64,000 bases of DNA from Manganibacter manganicus. GTDB taxonomy: Bacteria; Pseudomonadota; Alphaproteobacteria; Rhizobiales; Rhizobiaceae. The notes under the pieces are model-generated. The model was not told the DNA's origin and searched no databases. It saw only the letters and a list, made by a program, of their open reading frames with translations. The position numbers and the translations under genes were made by a program. Below are positions 55,735 to 64,000 of this stretch, one piece after another. The stretch spans positions 1 through 64,000 of the forward strand of contig NZ_MDET01000018.1 of the NCBI RefSeq assembly GCF_002075885.1, read 5' to 3'. Position 1 is the stretch's first letter, and each line of letters starts with the position of its first letter.

Positions 55735-56492
55735 AAAACGCCGTCATTCGTTGCTGACAGGATACGCTTTTTCGCGCCATTTACAGCCAATGCCGTGAGT
55801 CGGCCTGTCTCATAGGCGCGCGTATCGACGTTGATACGGTTGCGGCGCAATTCGGCTTCCGACGCGGGTGTGTGGCCGTGGACGACAACTTTTGTATAGT
55901 TGTCGTCATTGTCGAGGAATTCGTCGCGAATCCAGATCAGATCGTGGATGCGCTGCCGGTCGAGCGGGCGACCGGGCCGGATACCGGCATGGCAGAAGAA
56001 GAAATCGCCGAAAATCACCGAGAAATCCAGCGCCCGCAGGAAAATCATGTGAGCGTCGGGAATGGCGGACAACAGATCGGCGTGGTCTTCCTCCAGCGTC
56101 GGGGCCGAATAAAGCTCCACGCCATAGGAGCGTGCCGTCTCGACGCCGCCGAAATTCAGGAAAAGCTGACCCCTGGCGGGGTCTTCGAGAAAACCGAGAA
56201 AGCCGACATCGTGGTTGCCGGCCAGCATGACATTGCGGGCATCGCGCTTTTGCGCGGCGACCAGAAAATCGAGCACGCCCTTGGAGTCAGGGCCGCGATC
56301 GACATAGTCGCCGAGATGCACGATACGCCAGTCCGCGGCCTTGCCCTCAAACAATGCCAGTTCGATTTCCGCGGCGATGTGGTGGTGCATGGCGGCCAGA
56401 AGGTCGAGCCGGCCATGCACATCGCCGATGGCGTAGAGCAACGTGCCGTCGGGGCCACGCGCCTGAGCCAGATCGACCGTCCGTTCCGGCAC
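55707..56492 (-). CDS. calcineurin-like metallophosphatase
   Basis: 261 residues. The metallophosphatase motifs are YAIGDVHGRLDLL (D-x-H), VHLGDYVDRGPDSKGVLDFL (GDxxDRG), VMLAGNHDVGF (GNHD) and VVVHGHTPASE (HGH). This resembles PrpA/ApaH-type serine/threonine or diadenosine phosphatases. The start lies 1 nt after the lldD-type gene stop, so the two may be co-transcribed. Confidence 0.9.
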   Translation of the reverse strand: MPERTVDLAQARGPDGTLLYAIGDVHGRLDLLAAMHHHIAAEIELALFEGKAADWRIVHLGDYVDRGPDSKGVLDFLVAAQKRDARNVMLAGNHDVGFLGFLEDPARGQLFLNFGGVETARSYGVELYSAPTLEEDHADLLSAIPDAHMIFLRALDFSVIFGDFFFCHAGIRPGRPLDRQRIHDLIWIRDEFLDNDDNYTKVVVHGHTPASEAELRRNRINVDTRAYETGRLTALAVNGAKKRILSATNDGVFQRSAAVTP

Positions 56493-56493
56493 G

Positions 56494-57687
56494 CTACTTC
56501 CCGGCCTTTGCCGTTGCGGCCTTGCGCTTTTCGGCGGGCAGCGGGCGGTCCGGCCGATAAAGCATGTCCTTGCCGGCCTCGCGGATATCGCGCTTGCCGC
56601 ACAAGGCCAGCGTCGTATCCAGTTCCTTGCGGATGATCTCCAGCGCCGTGGTCACGCCGGCCTTGCCGCCGGCCCCCAGCCCATAGAGGAACGGGCGGCC
56701 GATATAAACGCCTTTGGCGCCAAGGCAGAGCGCCCGCAGCACGTCCTGCCCGGATCGGATACCGCCATCCATGTGGATTTCGATCTTGTCGCCCACGCCG
56801 TCGGCGATCTCCTCCAGCACCGAGATCGACGACGGCGCGCCGTCAAGCTGGCGTCCGCCATGGTTGGAAACGATAATCGCATCGGCGCCGCTTTTGGCGG
56901 CCATGACCGCATCCTCCTTGTCGAGAATGCCTTTCAGGATCAGTTTGCCGCCCCAGCGTTCCTTGATCCATTCGACGTCCTTCCACGACAGTTTCGGGTC
57001 GAACTGCTCATTGGTCCATGCCGACAGCGACGACAGGTCCTTCACGTCCTTGGCGTGGCCGACGATATTGCGGAAGGTGCGGCGCTTGGTGCCGAACATG
57101 CCGAGGCACCAGCCCGGCCGGATCGCCATGTCGATGATGTTGGGAATCGTCATCTTCGGCGGCGCGGTCAGGCCGTTGCGCACATCCTTGTGGCGCTGGG
57201 CGAGAATCTGCAGGTCCAGCGTCAGCACCAGCGCCGAGCATTTCGCAGCCTTGGCACGGTCGATCAGGTTGAGCACGAAATCCTTGTCGGTCATGACATA
57301 AAGCTGGAACCAGAACGGCTTCTTCGTCACCGACGCGACGTCCTCGATCGAACAAATGCTCATGGTGGACAGCGTAAACGGCACGCCGAATTCCTCGGCC
57401 GCCTGCGCCGCCAGCATTTCGCCATCGGCATGCTGCATGCCCGTCGATCCGGTCGGGGCCAGCGCCACCGGCATCGACACAGGCTCACCGATCATGGTCG
57501 AGGCAAGCGAGCGGTTGGTCATATCCACCAGAACGCGCTGGCGCAGCTTGATCTTGGAGAAATCCTCCTCGTTCGCCCGATAGGTGCTCTCCGTCAGGGC
57601 GCCGGAATCGGCGTAGTCGAAGAACATTTTCGGCACGCGCTGGCGCGCGCGCTGTTTCAAATCGTCTATGGTCAGAAGCATGCTCAT
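56494..57687 (-). CDS. lldD: FMN-dependent alpha-hydroxy-acid (L-lactate) dehydrogenase
   Basis: 397 residues. FMN-binding and catalytic blocks are KMFFDYADSGALTESTYRAN, MPVALAPTGSTGMQHADGE, FWFQLYVMTDKDF, and VSNHGGRQLDGAPSS with the catalytic His, then MDGGIRSGQDVLRALCLGA and GRPFLYGL. It oxidises L-lactate or a related 2-hydroxy acid to the keto acid. The regulator gene upstream overlaps it by 4 nt. LldD is a likely, not proven, specificity. Confidence 0.9.
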   Translation of the reverse strand: MSMLLTIDDLKQRARQRVPKMFFDYADSGALTESTYRANEEDFSKIKLRQRVLVDMTNRSLASTMIGEPVSMPVALAPTGSTGMQHADGEMLAAQAAEEFGVPFTLSTMSICSIEDVASVTKKPFWFQLYVMTDKDFVLNLIDRAKAAKCSALVLTLDLQILAQRHKDVRNGLTAPPKMTIPNIIDMAIRPGWCLGMFGTKRRTFRNIVGHAKDVKDLSSLSAWTNEQFDPKLSWKDVEWIKERWGGKLILKGILDKEDAVMAAKSGADAIIVSNHGGRQLDGAPSSISVLEEIADGVGDKIEIHMDGGIRSGQDVLRALCLGAKGVYIGRPFLYGLGAGGKAGVTTALEIIRKELDTTLALCGKRDIREAGKDMLYRPDRPLPAEKRKAATAKAGK

Positions 57688-58577
57688 GGTCTGGTTTTTC
57701 CGGTCTTGAATATGGGGCTGGTTTCGGATGCCGGGTCGGCTTCGGGCACTGGTCCGCGCTCGTTCAGATCGCGTTTTCTCAAAGGGCCGGGCTTCAAGGA
57801 ACCGACATCGCCGGCGCGCTGCCTCAGCCGCAGCCGGGATACGCGCTGCCAGTCGTCACTGCGCACGGCTTCCGCCATCGAGCGTTCGACATAGGCAATG
57901 TGATCCATTGCCGCCTTGCGGGCACCGGCCGGATCGCCGGCTTTCACGGCTGCATGGATGGCGCGATGCTGCTTCAGCAATTCTTCGCGCGCGCCGGGCA
58001 GCGAGAAGATCAGCAGCCGGTTCTGGAAGACGCCTTCCGACAGGAGCCGGTAGCAGGAGCGCAGCGTGTGCAGCAGGATGATATTGTGCGCGCATTCGCC
58101 GACCGCGTGGTGGAATTCCACGTCGATCCCGGCCTCGTCCTCGAAATCGCCGGTGCGGTAGGCCTCGTCCATGCGTGCCATGATGCCGTCGAGCAAGGCG
58201 AGATCGTCGGCGGTGGCCCGCCGCGCCGCATATTCGGCCGCTATCCCCTCGATTTCACGGCGATATTCCAGATAATCGTGCGCGGCCTTGGGCTGGCTGG
58301 CGATCAGGTCCATCACCGGCTTGGAAAAGACCTCGCCGATAATGTCGGCGACATGGGTGCCGCCACCGTGTCTCGTGACGAGCAGCCCGCGCGCTTCCAA
58401 TGATTTCAGCGCATCGCGCAGGATCGGCCGCGAGACGTCGAATTGCCTGGCGAGTTCGCGCTCGCCCGGCAGCCGGTCGCCAGCCGACAAGACGCCTTCG
58501 AGGATCAGCGTCTCGATCTGGCCGATCACCTCGTCGGCGGTGCGTGAATGCTCGATCCTGGAGAAGATGTCGCCCAA
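57684..58577 (-). CDS. FadR/GntR-family regulator (FCD domain), likely of the lactate/glycolate genes
   Basis: 297 residues. The winged helix is residues ~15-80 (LSAGDRLPGERELARQFDVS and ARGLLVTRHGGGTHV), the FCD domain ~95-235. The start codon is TTG at 58577; a stop four codons upstream makes this the only start in the frame. The stop overlaps the lldD ATG (ATGA), an LldR-type arrangement in which the repressor and enzyme are translated together. Confidence 0.88.
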   Translation of the reverse strand: MGDIFSRIEHSRTADEVIGQIETLILEGVLSAGDRLPGERELARQFDVSRPILRDALKSLEARGLLVTRHGGGTHVADIIGEVFSKPVMDLIASQPKAAHDYLEYRREIEGIAAEYAARRATADDLALLDGIMARMDEAYRTGDFEDEAGIDVEFHHAVGECAHNIILLHTLRSCYRLLSEGVFQNRLLIFSLPGAREELLKQHRAIHAAVKAGDPAGARKAAMDHIAYVERSMAEAVRSDDWQRVSRLRLRQRAGDVGSLKPGPLRKRDLNERGPVPEADPASETSPIFKTGKTRP

Positions 58578-58769
58578 GAGCTTGCTCTATGAGTGGAAGA
58601 ATGGCGCTGAATATAAAGATATGACCGCAAAGTGGTCAATTTATTTATCCAATTATCATCATAATTATCGTCGCAAAAAGCTTTCGATTGCACGATTCCC
58701 GTTTGCGCATGCCTCCGTTCGGTTTTACAGGGCAGTCGTTACGCAGGCGCAGGAGCCGGGGGAACAGCC

Positions 58770-60098
58770 GTGTCCGACGACCCAAGAAGCCTCGAATTCG
58801 TGTCACGCGCCACTGGCAGCGTGCTGGGCTTTCCAGCGCATGAAGGACGCCCCGGCGCGCTTGGCGAGGTTCATTCGCGTCCCCATCCGTTGATTGAAAC
58901 GCCGCGTGTGCTGGTGCAACTGGCCTTCGTGACCGAGGCCGGCGCCAGCGTCGATCATGCCGTGCTTTCGGAATTGTCGCGCCGCCTGGGCATCGCCGCG
59001 CCCGACCGGCAGGCCAGGCATCATGCGATGAAATGGGGCAAGGGCTCGCTGAGCTGGGAGCGCCACACCGAGTTTTCCACCTATCTGTGGCAAGGGCCGC
59101 TTGCCGAGGCCGCCAAGGCGCAGGAGGCCTCGCCCTTCGGCAATGGGTTTTCGCCACCGGGCACGGTGATTTCCGGTATCAGGCTGGAAATCCGCAAATG
59201 GACGGCAGCCAGCGAAAAGCTGATTGCCCGCTTCGACCAGAGCAGCCTGTGCTATTCGCTGGTCGAGAGCGGCAAGGCGGCGATCGCCACCGATTTCCGG
59301 CAGGATGGCGACGGGCTGACCCGCATGCTCGTTCTCGACCGTGGCCTGACGCCGACGCGCATGGGTGCGCTTTCGCAACGCCTGATCGATGTCGAAACCT
59401 ATCGCACGCTGGCGATGCTTGGCCTGCCGTTGGCGCTGTCGCTCTCGGGCCGCGCACGGCGCATCGAGGATCGCCTCGCCATCATCACGCGCGAGATCAA
59501 GGCGGCCGAAACCCGCGATAACCAGACATTGCTTGCCGATCTTACCGAACTGGCCGCCGAGTTGGAGGCCGACGCAGCGTCCAGCCTTTATCGCTTCGGC
59601 GCCAGCCGTGCCTATGACGGCATTGTGCGCGAGCGCCTTGAGGCGCTGGAGGAGCAGGCGGTGCCCGGCTACGACACATGGGGCGGCTTTTTGCAGCGCC
59701 GCGTCGCGCCGGCCATGCGCACCTGCCGGTCGGTCGAGGAGCGGCAGGCCAATCTGTCGCGCAAGCTGACGCGGGCAACGACGCTGCTGCGTACCTGGGT
59801 GGATGTCGAGATGGAGCAGCAGAACCGCGACCTGCTCGCCTCGATGAACAACCGCGCCAGCCTGCAACTGCGTCTCCAGCAGACCGTCGAGGGCTTGTCC
59901 GTGGCGGCCGTGTCCTATTACGTCGTCGGCCTTATCGGCCATATGATAGAAGGCGGCACCGAGATATTCGGCCACGAACTGGACGCTACGCTCATCACCG
60001 CCGCCTCGGTGCCTGTCGTCGTGCTTTTGGTGTGGTGGGCCGTGCGGCGCATTCGTCATTCCCATGCGGAACGGGAACAGCCGCCAGCGTCACATTGA
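58770..60098 (+). CDS. DUF3422 membrane-anchored protein
   Basis: 442 residues from GTG 58770 with GGGGAA upstream. The opening LGEVHSRPHPLIETPRVLVQ is the DUF3422 signature. A long helical segment precedes two C-terminal transmembrane helices (SVAAVSYYVVGLIGHMIEG and ITAASVPVVVLLVWWAVRRI). COG4949-type uncharacterised proteins. It sits between the lldD/regulator pair and glcDEF. The role is unknown. Confidence 0.82.
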   Translation: MSDDPRSLEFVSRATGSVLGFPAHEGRPGALGEVHSRPHPLIETPRVLVQLAFVTEAGASVDHAVLSELSRRLGIAAPDRQARHHAMKWGKGSLSWERHTEFSTYLWQGPLAEAAKAQEASPFGNGFSPPGTVISGIRLEIRKWTAASEKLIARFDQSSLCYSLVESGKAAIATDFRQDGDGLTRMLVLDRGLTPTRMGALSQRLIDVETYRTLAMLGLPLALSLSGRARRIEDRLAIITREIKAAETRDNQTLLADLTELAAELEADAASSLYRFGASRAYDGIVRERLEALEEQAVPGYDTWGGFLQRRVAPAMRTCRSVEERQANLSRKLTRATTLLRTWVDVEMEQQNRDLLASMNNRASLQLRLQQTVEGLSVAAVSYYVVGLIGHMIEGGTEIFGHELDATLITAASVPVVVLLVWWAVRRIRHSHAEREQPPASH

Positions 60099-60224
60099 CG
60101 CTACGGAACCTTGGGCGCATATCACCAATGATTTCGACCAAGGCATGATTTGCCAGCGGTGCCGCCAACTGGTAAATGCTTTTTACCAGTTGTTTTGTCG
60201 CTGCGGCCCACGAAAGGCATCGTC

Positions 60225-61721
60225 ATGTCCGGACTCGTCCTGCCCAAGCCGGATGCGGCCACGCTGTCCCGCCGGGCGGAGATCGTTGCCGATATGCGCA
60301 TCATCGTACCGGGCGAAGGCGTGGTCGATGCCGTCAGTGAAATGCGGGCCTTCGAGAGTGACGGGCTCACCGCCTATCGGCAATTGCCGCTTGTCGTGGT
60401 GCTGCCGGAAACGGTGGCGCAAGTCGCGAAAATCCTCAAATACTGCAATGAGCGGACTATCCGCGTCGTGCCGCGCGGCTCCGGCACTTCGCTATCGGGT
60501 GGCGCGCTGCCGCTTGAGGATGCGGTGTTGCTGGTGATGAGCCGATTTAACCGCATTCTGGAGATCGACTACCCCAATCGCGTTGTCGTCGCCCAGCCGG
60601 GCGTCACCAATCTCGGCATTACCACCGCCGTCGAGCAGGAGGGCTTTTATTACGCCCCCGATCCGTCCTCGCAGATCGCCTGCTCGATCGGCGGCAATGT
60701 CGCGGAGAATTCCGGCGGCGTGCACTGCCTGAAATACGGGCTTACCGCCAACAACGTTCTGGGCATCGAGATGGTCTTGATGAATGGCGAAATCCTGCGC
60801 CTCGGCGGCAAGCATCTCGACGCCGAAGGCTACGATCTGCTCGGCGTGATGACCGGATCGGAAGGGTTGCTCGGCGTCGTCACCGAGGTGACGGTGCGCA
60901 TCCTGAAGAAGCCGGAAACGGCGCGGGCGCTTTTAATCGGTTTTCCAAGCAGCGAGCAGGGCGGCCAATGCGTTGCCGATATTATCGGCGCCGGCATCGT
61001 TCCGGGCGGCATGGAGATGATGGACGGGCCGGCCATTCGTGCCGCGGAGGACTTCGTCCATGCCGGCTATCCGCTGGACTGTGAGGCGCTCCTGATCGTG
61101 GAACTGGACGGGCCTGCGGTCGAGGTCGATCATCTGATCGGCGAGGTTGAGGCGATTGCCTTGCAGAACGGCTCGACCACCTGCCGCATTTCCCAGTCGG
61201 AAGACGAGCGGCTGGCGTTCTGGGCCGGGCGCAAGGCCGCGTTTCCGGCAGTCGGGCGCATCTCGCCGGACTATTACTGCATGGACGGCACCATTCCGCG
61301 CAAGGAACTGCCCAAGGTGCTGGCCGGCATGAAGGCGTTGTCGGAAAAATACGGCCTCGGCGTCGCCAATGTCTTCCATGCAGGCGACGGCAATCTGCAT
61401 CCGCTGATCCTTTACGACGCCAACAAGCCCGGCGAACTGGACAAGGCCGAGCAATTCGGCGCCGATATCCTGCGGCTGTGCGTGCGTGTCGGCGGCGTGC
61501 TCACCGGCGAGCATGGGGTGGGCGTCGAAAAGCGCGACCTGATGCCGGAAATGTTCAACGAGACCGATCTCGACCAGCAGATGCGGGTCAAATGCGCCTT
61601 CGACCCCAACCATCTGCTCAATCCGGGCAAGGTTTTCCCGCAACTTCGCCGCTGCGCGGAGCTTGGCCGCATGCATATCCATGCCGGCAAGCTGCCTTTT
61701 CCGGACATTCCGAGGTTTTAG
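60225..61721 (+). CDS. glcD: glycolate oxidase subunit GlcD (FAD-linked oxidase)
   Basis: 498 residues from ATG 60225 with GAAAGG upstream. FAD_binding_4 motifs are VVPRGSGTSLSGGALPLEDA and GGNVAENSGGVHCLKYGLTA. The C-terminal FAD-oxidase domain has VFHAGDGNLHPLILYD and GEHGVGVEKRDLM. It forms glycolate dehydrogenase with GlcE and GlcF, oxidising glycolate (or D-lactate) to glyoxylate. The three genes are consecutive. Confidence 0.95.
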   Translation: MSGLVLPKPDAATLSRRAEIVADMRIIVPGEGVVDAVSEMRAFESDGLTAYRQLPLVVVLPETVAQVAKILKYCNERTIRVVPRGSGTSLSGGALPLEDAVLLVMSRFNRILEIDYPNRVVVAQPGVTNLGITTAVEQEGFYYAPDPSSQIACSIGGNVAENSGGVHCLKYGLTANNVLGIEMVLMNGEILRLGGKHLDAEGYDLLGVMTGSEGLLGVVTEVTVRILKKPETARALLIGFPSSEQGGQCVADIIGAGIVPGGMEMMDGPAIRAAEDFVHAGYPLDCEALLIVELDGPAVEVDHLIGEVEAIALQNGSTTCRISQSEDERLAFWAGRKAAFPAVGRISPDYYCMDGTIPRKELPKVLAGMKALSEKYGLGVANVFHAGDGNLHPLILYDANKPGELDKAEQFGADILRLCVRVGGVLTGEHGVGVEKRDLMPEMFNETDLDQQMRVKCAFDPNHLLNPGKVFPQLRRCAELGRMHIHAGKLPFPDIPRF

Positions 61722-61732
61722 GTTTTCCTCAC

Positions 61733-62938
61733 ATGACCACCTTCACCCCCGCCACAGCCGAAGACGTTCTCGCCACGGTGCAATGGGCCGTTGCCGATGA
61801 GGCGCCATTGGAAATCCTCGGTCATGGCTCGAAGCGCGCCATCGGCCGTCCTGTGCAGACCGGGCATATGCTCGATCTTTCCAAGCTTGGCGGCATTACG
61901 CTCTATGAACCGGAGGAACTCGTACTGTCGGCGCGCGCCGGCACCCCATTGGCTGAAATCGAGGCGCTTTTGGCCGCACACGGCCAACAGCTTGCCTTCG
62001 AGCCTGCGGATTACGGCCCGTTGCTGGGCGGGGAAGCCGAGCGCGGCACCATTGGCGGCGTGCTGGCGACGAACCTTTCGGGTCCGCGACGGCTGAAGGC
62101 AGGGGCGGCGCGCGACCATATTCTCGGCGTTCATGCCGTTTCGGGCCGGGGCGAGGCGTTCAAGTCCGGCGGCCGCGTGGTCAAGAACGTGACCGGCTAC
62201 GATCTCCCCAAGGCCATGGCCAATAGCTGGGGCACGCTGGCCGTTCTCACCGACGTTACCTTCAAGGTCTTGCCGGCGGCGCAAACGGAAGTCACGCTCG
62301 CCATACGCGGCCTGCTGGACGAGCATGCCGCGGCGGCCATGGCACTGGCGCTTGGTTCAAACGCGGAGGTGTCGAGCGCGGCGCATTTGCCCTATCCGGT
62401 GGTGACGCGCCTTGCCGAAGGCCATCTTGGCCGCGAGGCGGCGACGCTGCTACGGGTCGAAGGGTTCGGGCCTTCGGTTGCCTATCGCATCGGCAAGCTG
62501 AAGGATTTGCTGAAAGATGCGGGGCCGCTGGAGGAGATTTCCGGCGAGGCGTCGCCGGCGCTGTGGCGTGAAATCCGTGATTGCGTGCCCTTTGTCGGCT
62601 CGGACAGGCCGCTGTGGCGGGTTTCCATGGCACCGGCCGACGGTCACCGCATGGTGATGGCGCTGAGGATGCAGACGGCGGTGGAAGCCTTTTATGACTG
62701 GCAGGGCGGGCTGATCTGGCTTTCCATGGCGCATGGTGAGCCGGAGGCCGACCTTGTGCGGGCGATGATCCGCAAGTTCGGCGGCGGCCACGCCACCTTG
62801 ATGCGCGCGAGCGAGGCCCAGCGCGCGGCGCTCCCAGTGTTCGAGTCGCCATCGCCGGCGCTTGCCGCGCTGGCGGCGCGTCTGAAAGCCGAATTCGATC
62901 CGAAAAACATTCTCAATCCCGGCCGCATGGCGGCGTGA
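61733..62938 (+). CDS. glcE: glycolate oxidase subunit GlcE
   Basis: 401 residues from ATG 61733, 11 nt after the glcD stop. A short FAD-binding domain: EILGHGSKRAIGRPVQTGHM, LGGEAERGTIGGVLATNLSG and GRVVKNVTGYDLPKAMANSW. Weaker than GlcD in catalytic residues, as typical for GlcE. C-terminus FDPKNILNPGRMA. Confidence 0.94.
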   Translation: MTTFTPATAEDVLATVQWAVADEAPLEILGHGSKRAIGRPVQTGHMLDLSKLGGITLYEPEELVLSARAGTPLAEIEALLAAHGQQLAFEPADYGPLLGGEAERGTIGGVLATNLSGPRRLKAGAARDHILGVHAVSGRGEAFKSGGRVVKNVTGYDLPKAMANSWGTLAVLTDVTFKVLPAAQTEVTLAIRGLLDEHAAAAMALALGSNAEVSSAAHLPYPVVTRLAEGHLGREAATLLRVEGFGPSVAYRIGKLKDLLKDAGPLEEISGEASPALWREIRDCVPFVGSDRPLWRVSMAPADGHRMVMALRMQTAVEAFYDWQGGLIWLSMAHGEPEADLVRAMIRKFGGGHATLMRASEAQRAALPVFESPSPALAALAARLKAEFDPKNILNPGRMAA

Positions 62939-62948
62939 GGCGGACGCG

Positions 62949-64000
62949 ATGCAGACCAATTTCACCGAAGCGCAACTCGCCGATCCACATGTCGCGGAAT
63001 CGGAGGCGATCCTGCGCAAATGCGTGCATTGCGGCTTTTGCACCGCCACCTGCCCGACCTACGTGACGCTCGGCAACGAACTGGACAGCCCGCGTGGCCG
63101 CATCTATCTCATCAAGGACATGCTGGAGAACGGTCGCGCCGCTGACCGCGAGATCGTCACCCATATCGACCGCTGCCTGTCCTGCCTTGCCTGCATGACC
63201 ACATGCCCGTCCGGCGTGAACTACATGCACCTGGTCGATCATGCGCGCGCGCATATCGAAAAGACCTGGCGCCGCCCGCTGCCCGACCGGCTGATCCGCG
63301 CATTGCTGGCTTTCGTGCTGCCCTATCCGGTGCGATTCCGCACCGCATTGAAACTGGCGAAACTCGGACGGCCCTTTGCCGGCATGTTCGAAAAAGCTCC
63401 GGTCCTGAAACCATTGGCCGCCATGCTGAGACTTGCACCCAGCACGGTGCCGGCCATGTCGTCTGCCGCGAAGCCCGGCGTTCACGGCGTGCAGGGCAGG
63501 GCCAAGAAGGGGCGCGCCGCCATCCTCACCGGTTGCGCGCAATCGGTGCTGGAGCCGGGCATCAACGAGGCGACGATTTCCCTGCTCAACCGGCTCGGTG
63601 TCGAGGTCGTGGTGCCGCAAGGCGAAGGCTGCTGTGGCGCGCTGGTGCATCATATGGGGCGCGAGGAGCAGGCGCTAGCTTCGGCGCGCCGCAATGTCGA
63701 CGCCTGGATGCACGAGATCGACAATGGCGGGCTGGACGCCATCGTCGTCACCGCTTCCGGTTGCGGCACGACGATCAAGGATTACGGCTTCATGCTGCGG
63801 CTCGATCCGGCCTATGCCGAAAAAGCGGCCAAAGTGTCGGCGCTGGCAAAGGACATCACCGAATATCTGGCTGGGCTGGAACTGCCGGAGCCGGTTCTAA
63901 CGCCCGGCACGGTGGTCGCCTATCATGCGGCGTGCTCCCTGCAGCATGGCCAGAAGATAACGCGCCAGCCGAAAGCCTTGCTCGCCAAAGCCGGATTCGT
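62949..64000 (+). CDS. glcF: glycolate oxidase iron-sulfur subunit GlcF (3' truncated by window end)
   Basis: About 350 residues are present and the frame runs off the window. Two 4Fe-4S clusters are seen: CVHCGFCTATCPTY near residue 25 and RCLSCLACMTTCPSG near residue 76. The CCG domains follow, with EGCCGALVHHMGREEQA and VVAYHAACSLQHGQKITRQP. ATG 62949 lies 10 nt after glcE. It transfers electrons from GlcDE to the membrane. Confidence 0.94.
   Translation, partial: MQTNFTEAQLADPHVAESEAILRKCVHCGFCTATCPTYVTLGNELDSPRGRIYLIKDMLENGRAADREIVTHIDRCLSCLACMTTCPSGVNYMHLVDHARAHIEKTWRRPLPDRLIRALLAFVLPYPVRFRTALKLAKLGRPFAGMFEKAPVLKPLAAMLRLAPSTVPAMSSAAKPGVHGVQGRAKKGRAAILTGCAQSVLEPGINEATISLLNRLGVEVVVPQGEGCCGALVHHMGREEQALASARRNVDAWMHEIDNGGLDAIVVTASGCGTTIKDYGFMLRLDPAYAEKAAKVSALAKDITEYLAGLELPEPVLTPGTVVAYHAACSLQHGQKITRQPKALLAKAGF

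Noticed and set aside
58803..60065. 420-residue - strand frame
   Set aside because: Antisense of the DUF3422 gene, which has a clear start and family signature.

Overview
The window is a 64 kb stretch of a GC-rich alphaproteobacterial chromosome. It most resembles Rhizobiales of the Phyllobacteriaceae/Mesorhizobium type. Reasons: the zwf-pgl-edd Entner-Doudoroff cluster, a PdhS-type cell-cycle histidine kinase, a phasin gene, a DUF768-like small protein (a family I associate with Mesorhizobium), a tRNA-His with A73 and U72 as in many alphaproteobacteria, and a ScfR/RamB-type regulator divergent from aceA. The genus is an inference; no 16S gene is present.

Region 1 (1-6500) is accessory DNA. 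A complete IS3-family element (1-1239, 17-bp perfect terminal inverted repeats, A6G frameshift site) is followed by noncoding DNA with a G-quadruplex motif and a hairpin. Next is a lone TIR-like protein resembling CBASS/Pycsar TIR effectors (1564-2439). A tight minus-strand operon follows (5632 to 2891): an HNH-AP2 endonuclease, a small zinc-motif protein, and a protein with a DNA-polymerase-A-like palm. The noncoding flanks of this operon are rich in ATACC/GGTAT pentamers. A small acidic protein with its own terminator and a 65-aa ORF behind a perfect palindrome complete the region. This is the most likely place for an undescribed element.

Region 2 (6900-17129) returns to backbone: a lipoprotein, proC, and a polysaccharide cluster with a Wzy/ligase-like membrane protein, GT2, GT1, WecG/TagA transferase, DUF6492 protein, Wzx-like flippase and Wzz-like chain-length protein. 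No initiating transferase or outer-membrane exporter is visible here.

Region 3 (17300-33711) holds a GlxA-type regulator, a VWA protein, the zwf-pgl-edd operon, an SH3 protein, a PuuB/PuuA-like pair for gamma-glutamylated amines, a HAD phosphatase, a degenerate receiver protein, isocitrate lyase with its divergent ScfR/RamB-type regulator, and an EamA transporter.

Region 4 (34085-42234) contains the potFGHI putrescine ABC transporter (likely feeding the PuuA/PuuB pair), an AsmA protein and an acetoacetyl-CoA synthetase.

Region 5 (42542-55341) has a large PAS histidine kinase, phasin, tRNA-His, xseA, a LysR regulator divergent from a DUF1127 gene, a DUF937 protein with a repeated C-terminal motif, gshA, rsmE, an Ada-motif-like hypothetical and a class I amidotransferase.

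Region 6 (55594-64000) has a tiny secreted or membrane ORF, a calcineurin-like phosphatase, an lldD-type oxidase with its FadR-family regulator, a DUF3422 membrane protein, and glcD, glcE and a truncated glcF, together an alpha-hydroxy-acid (lactate/glycolate) oxidation locus.
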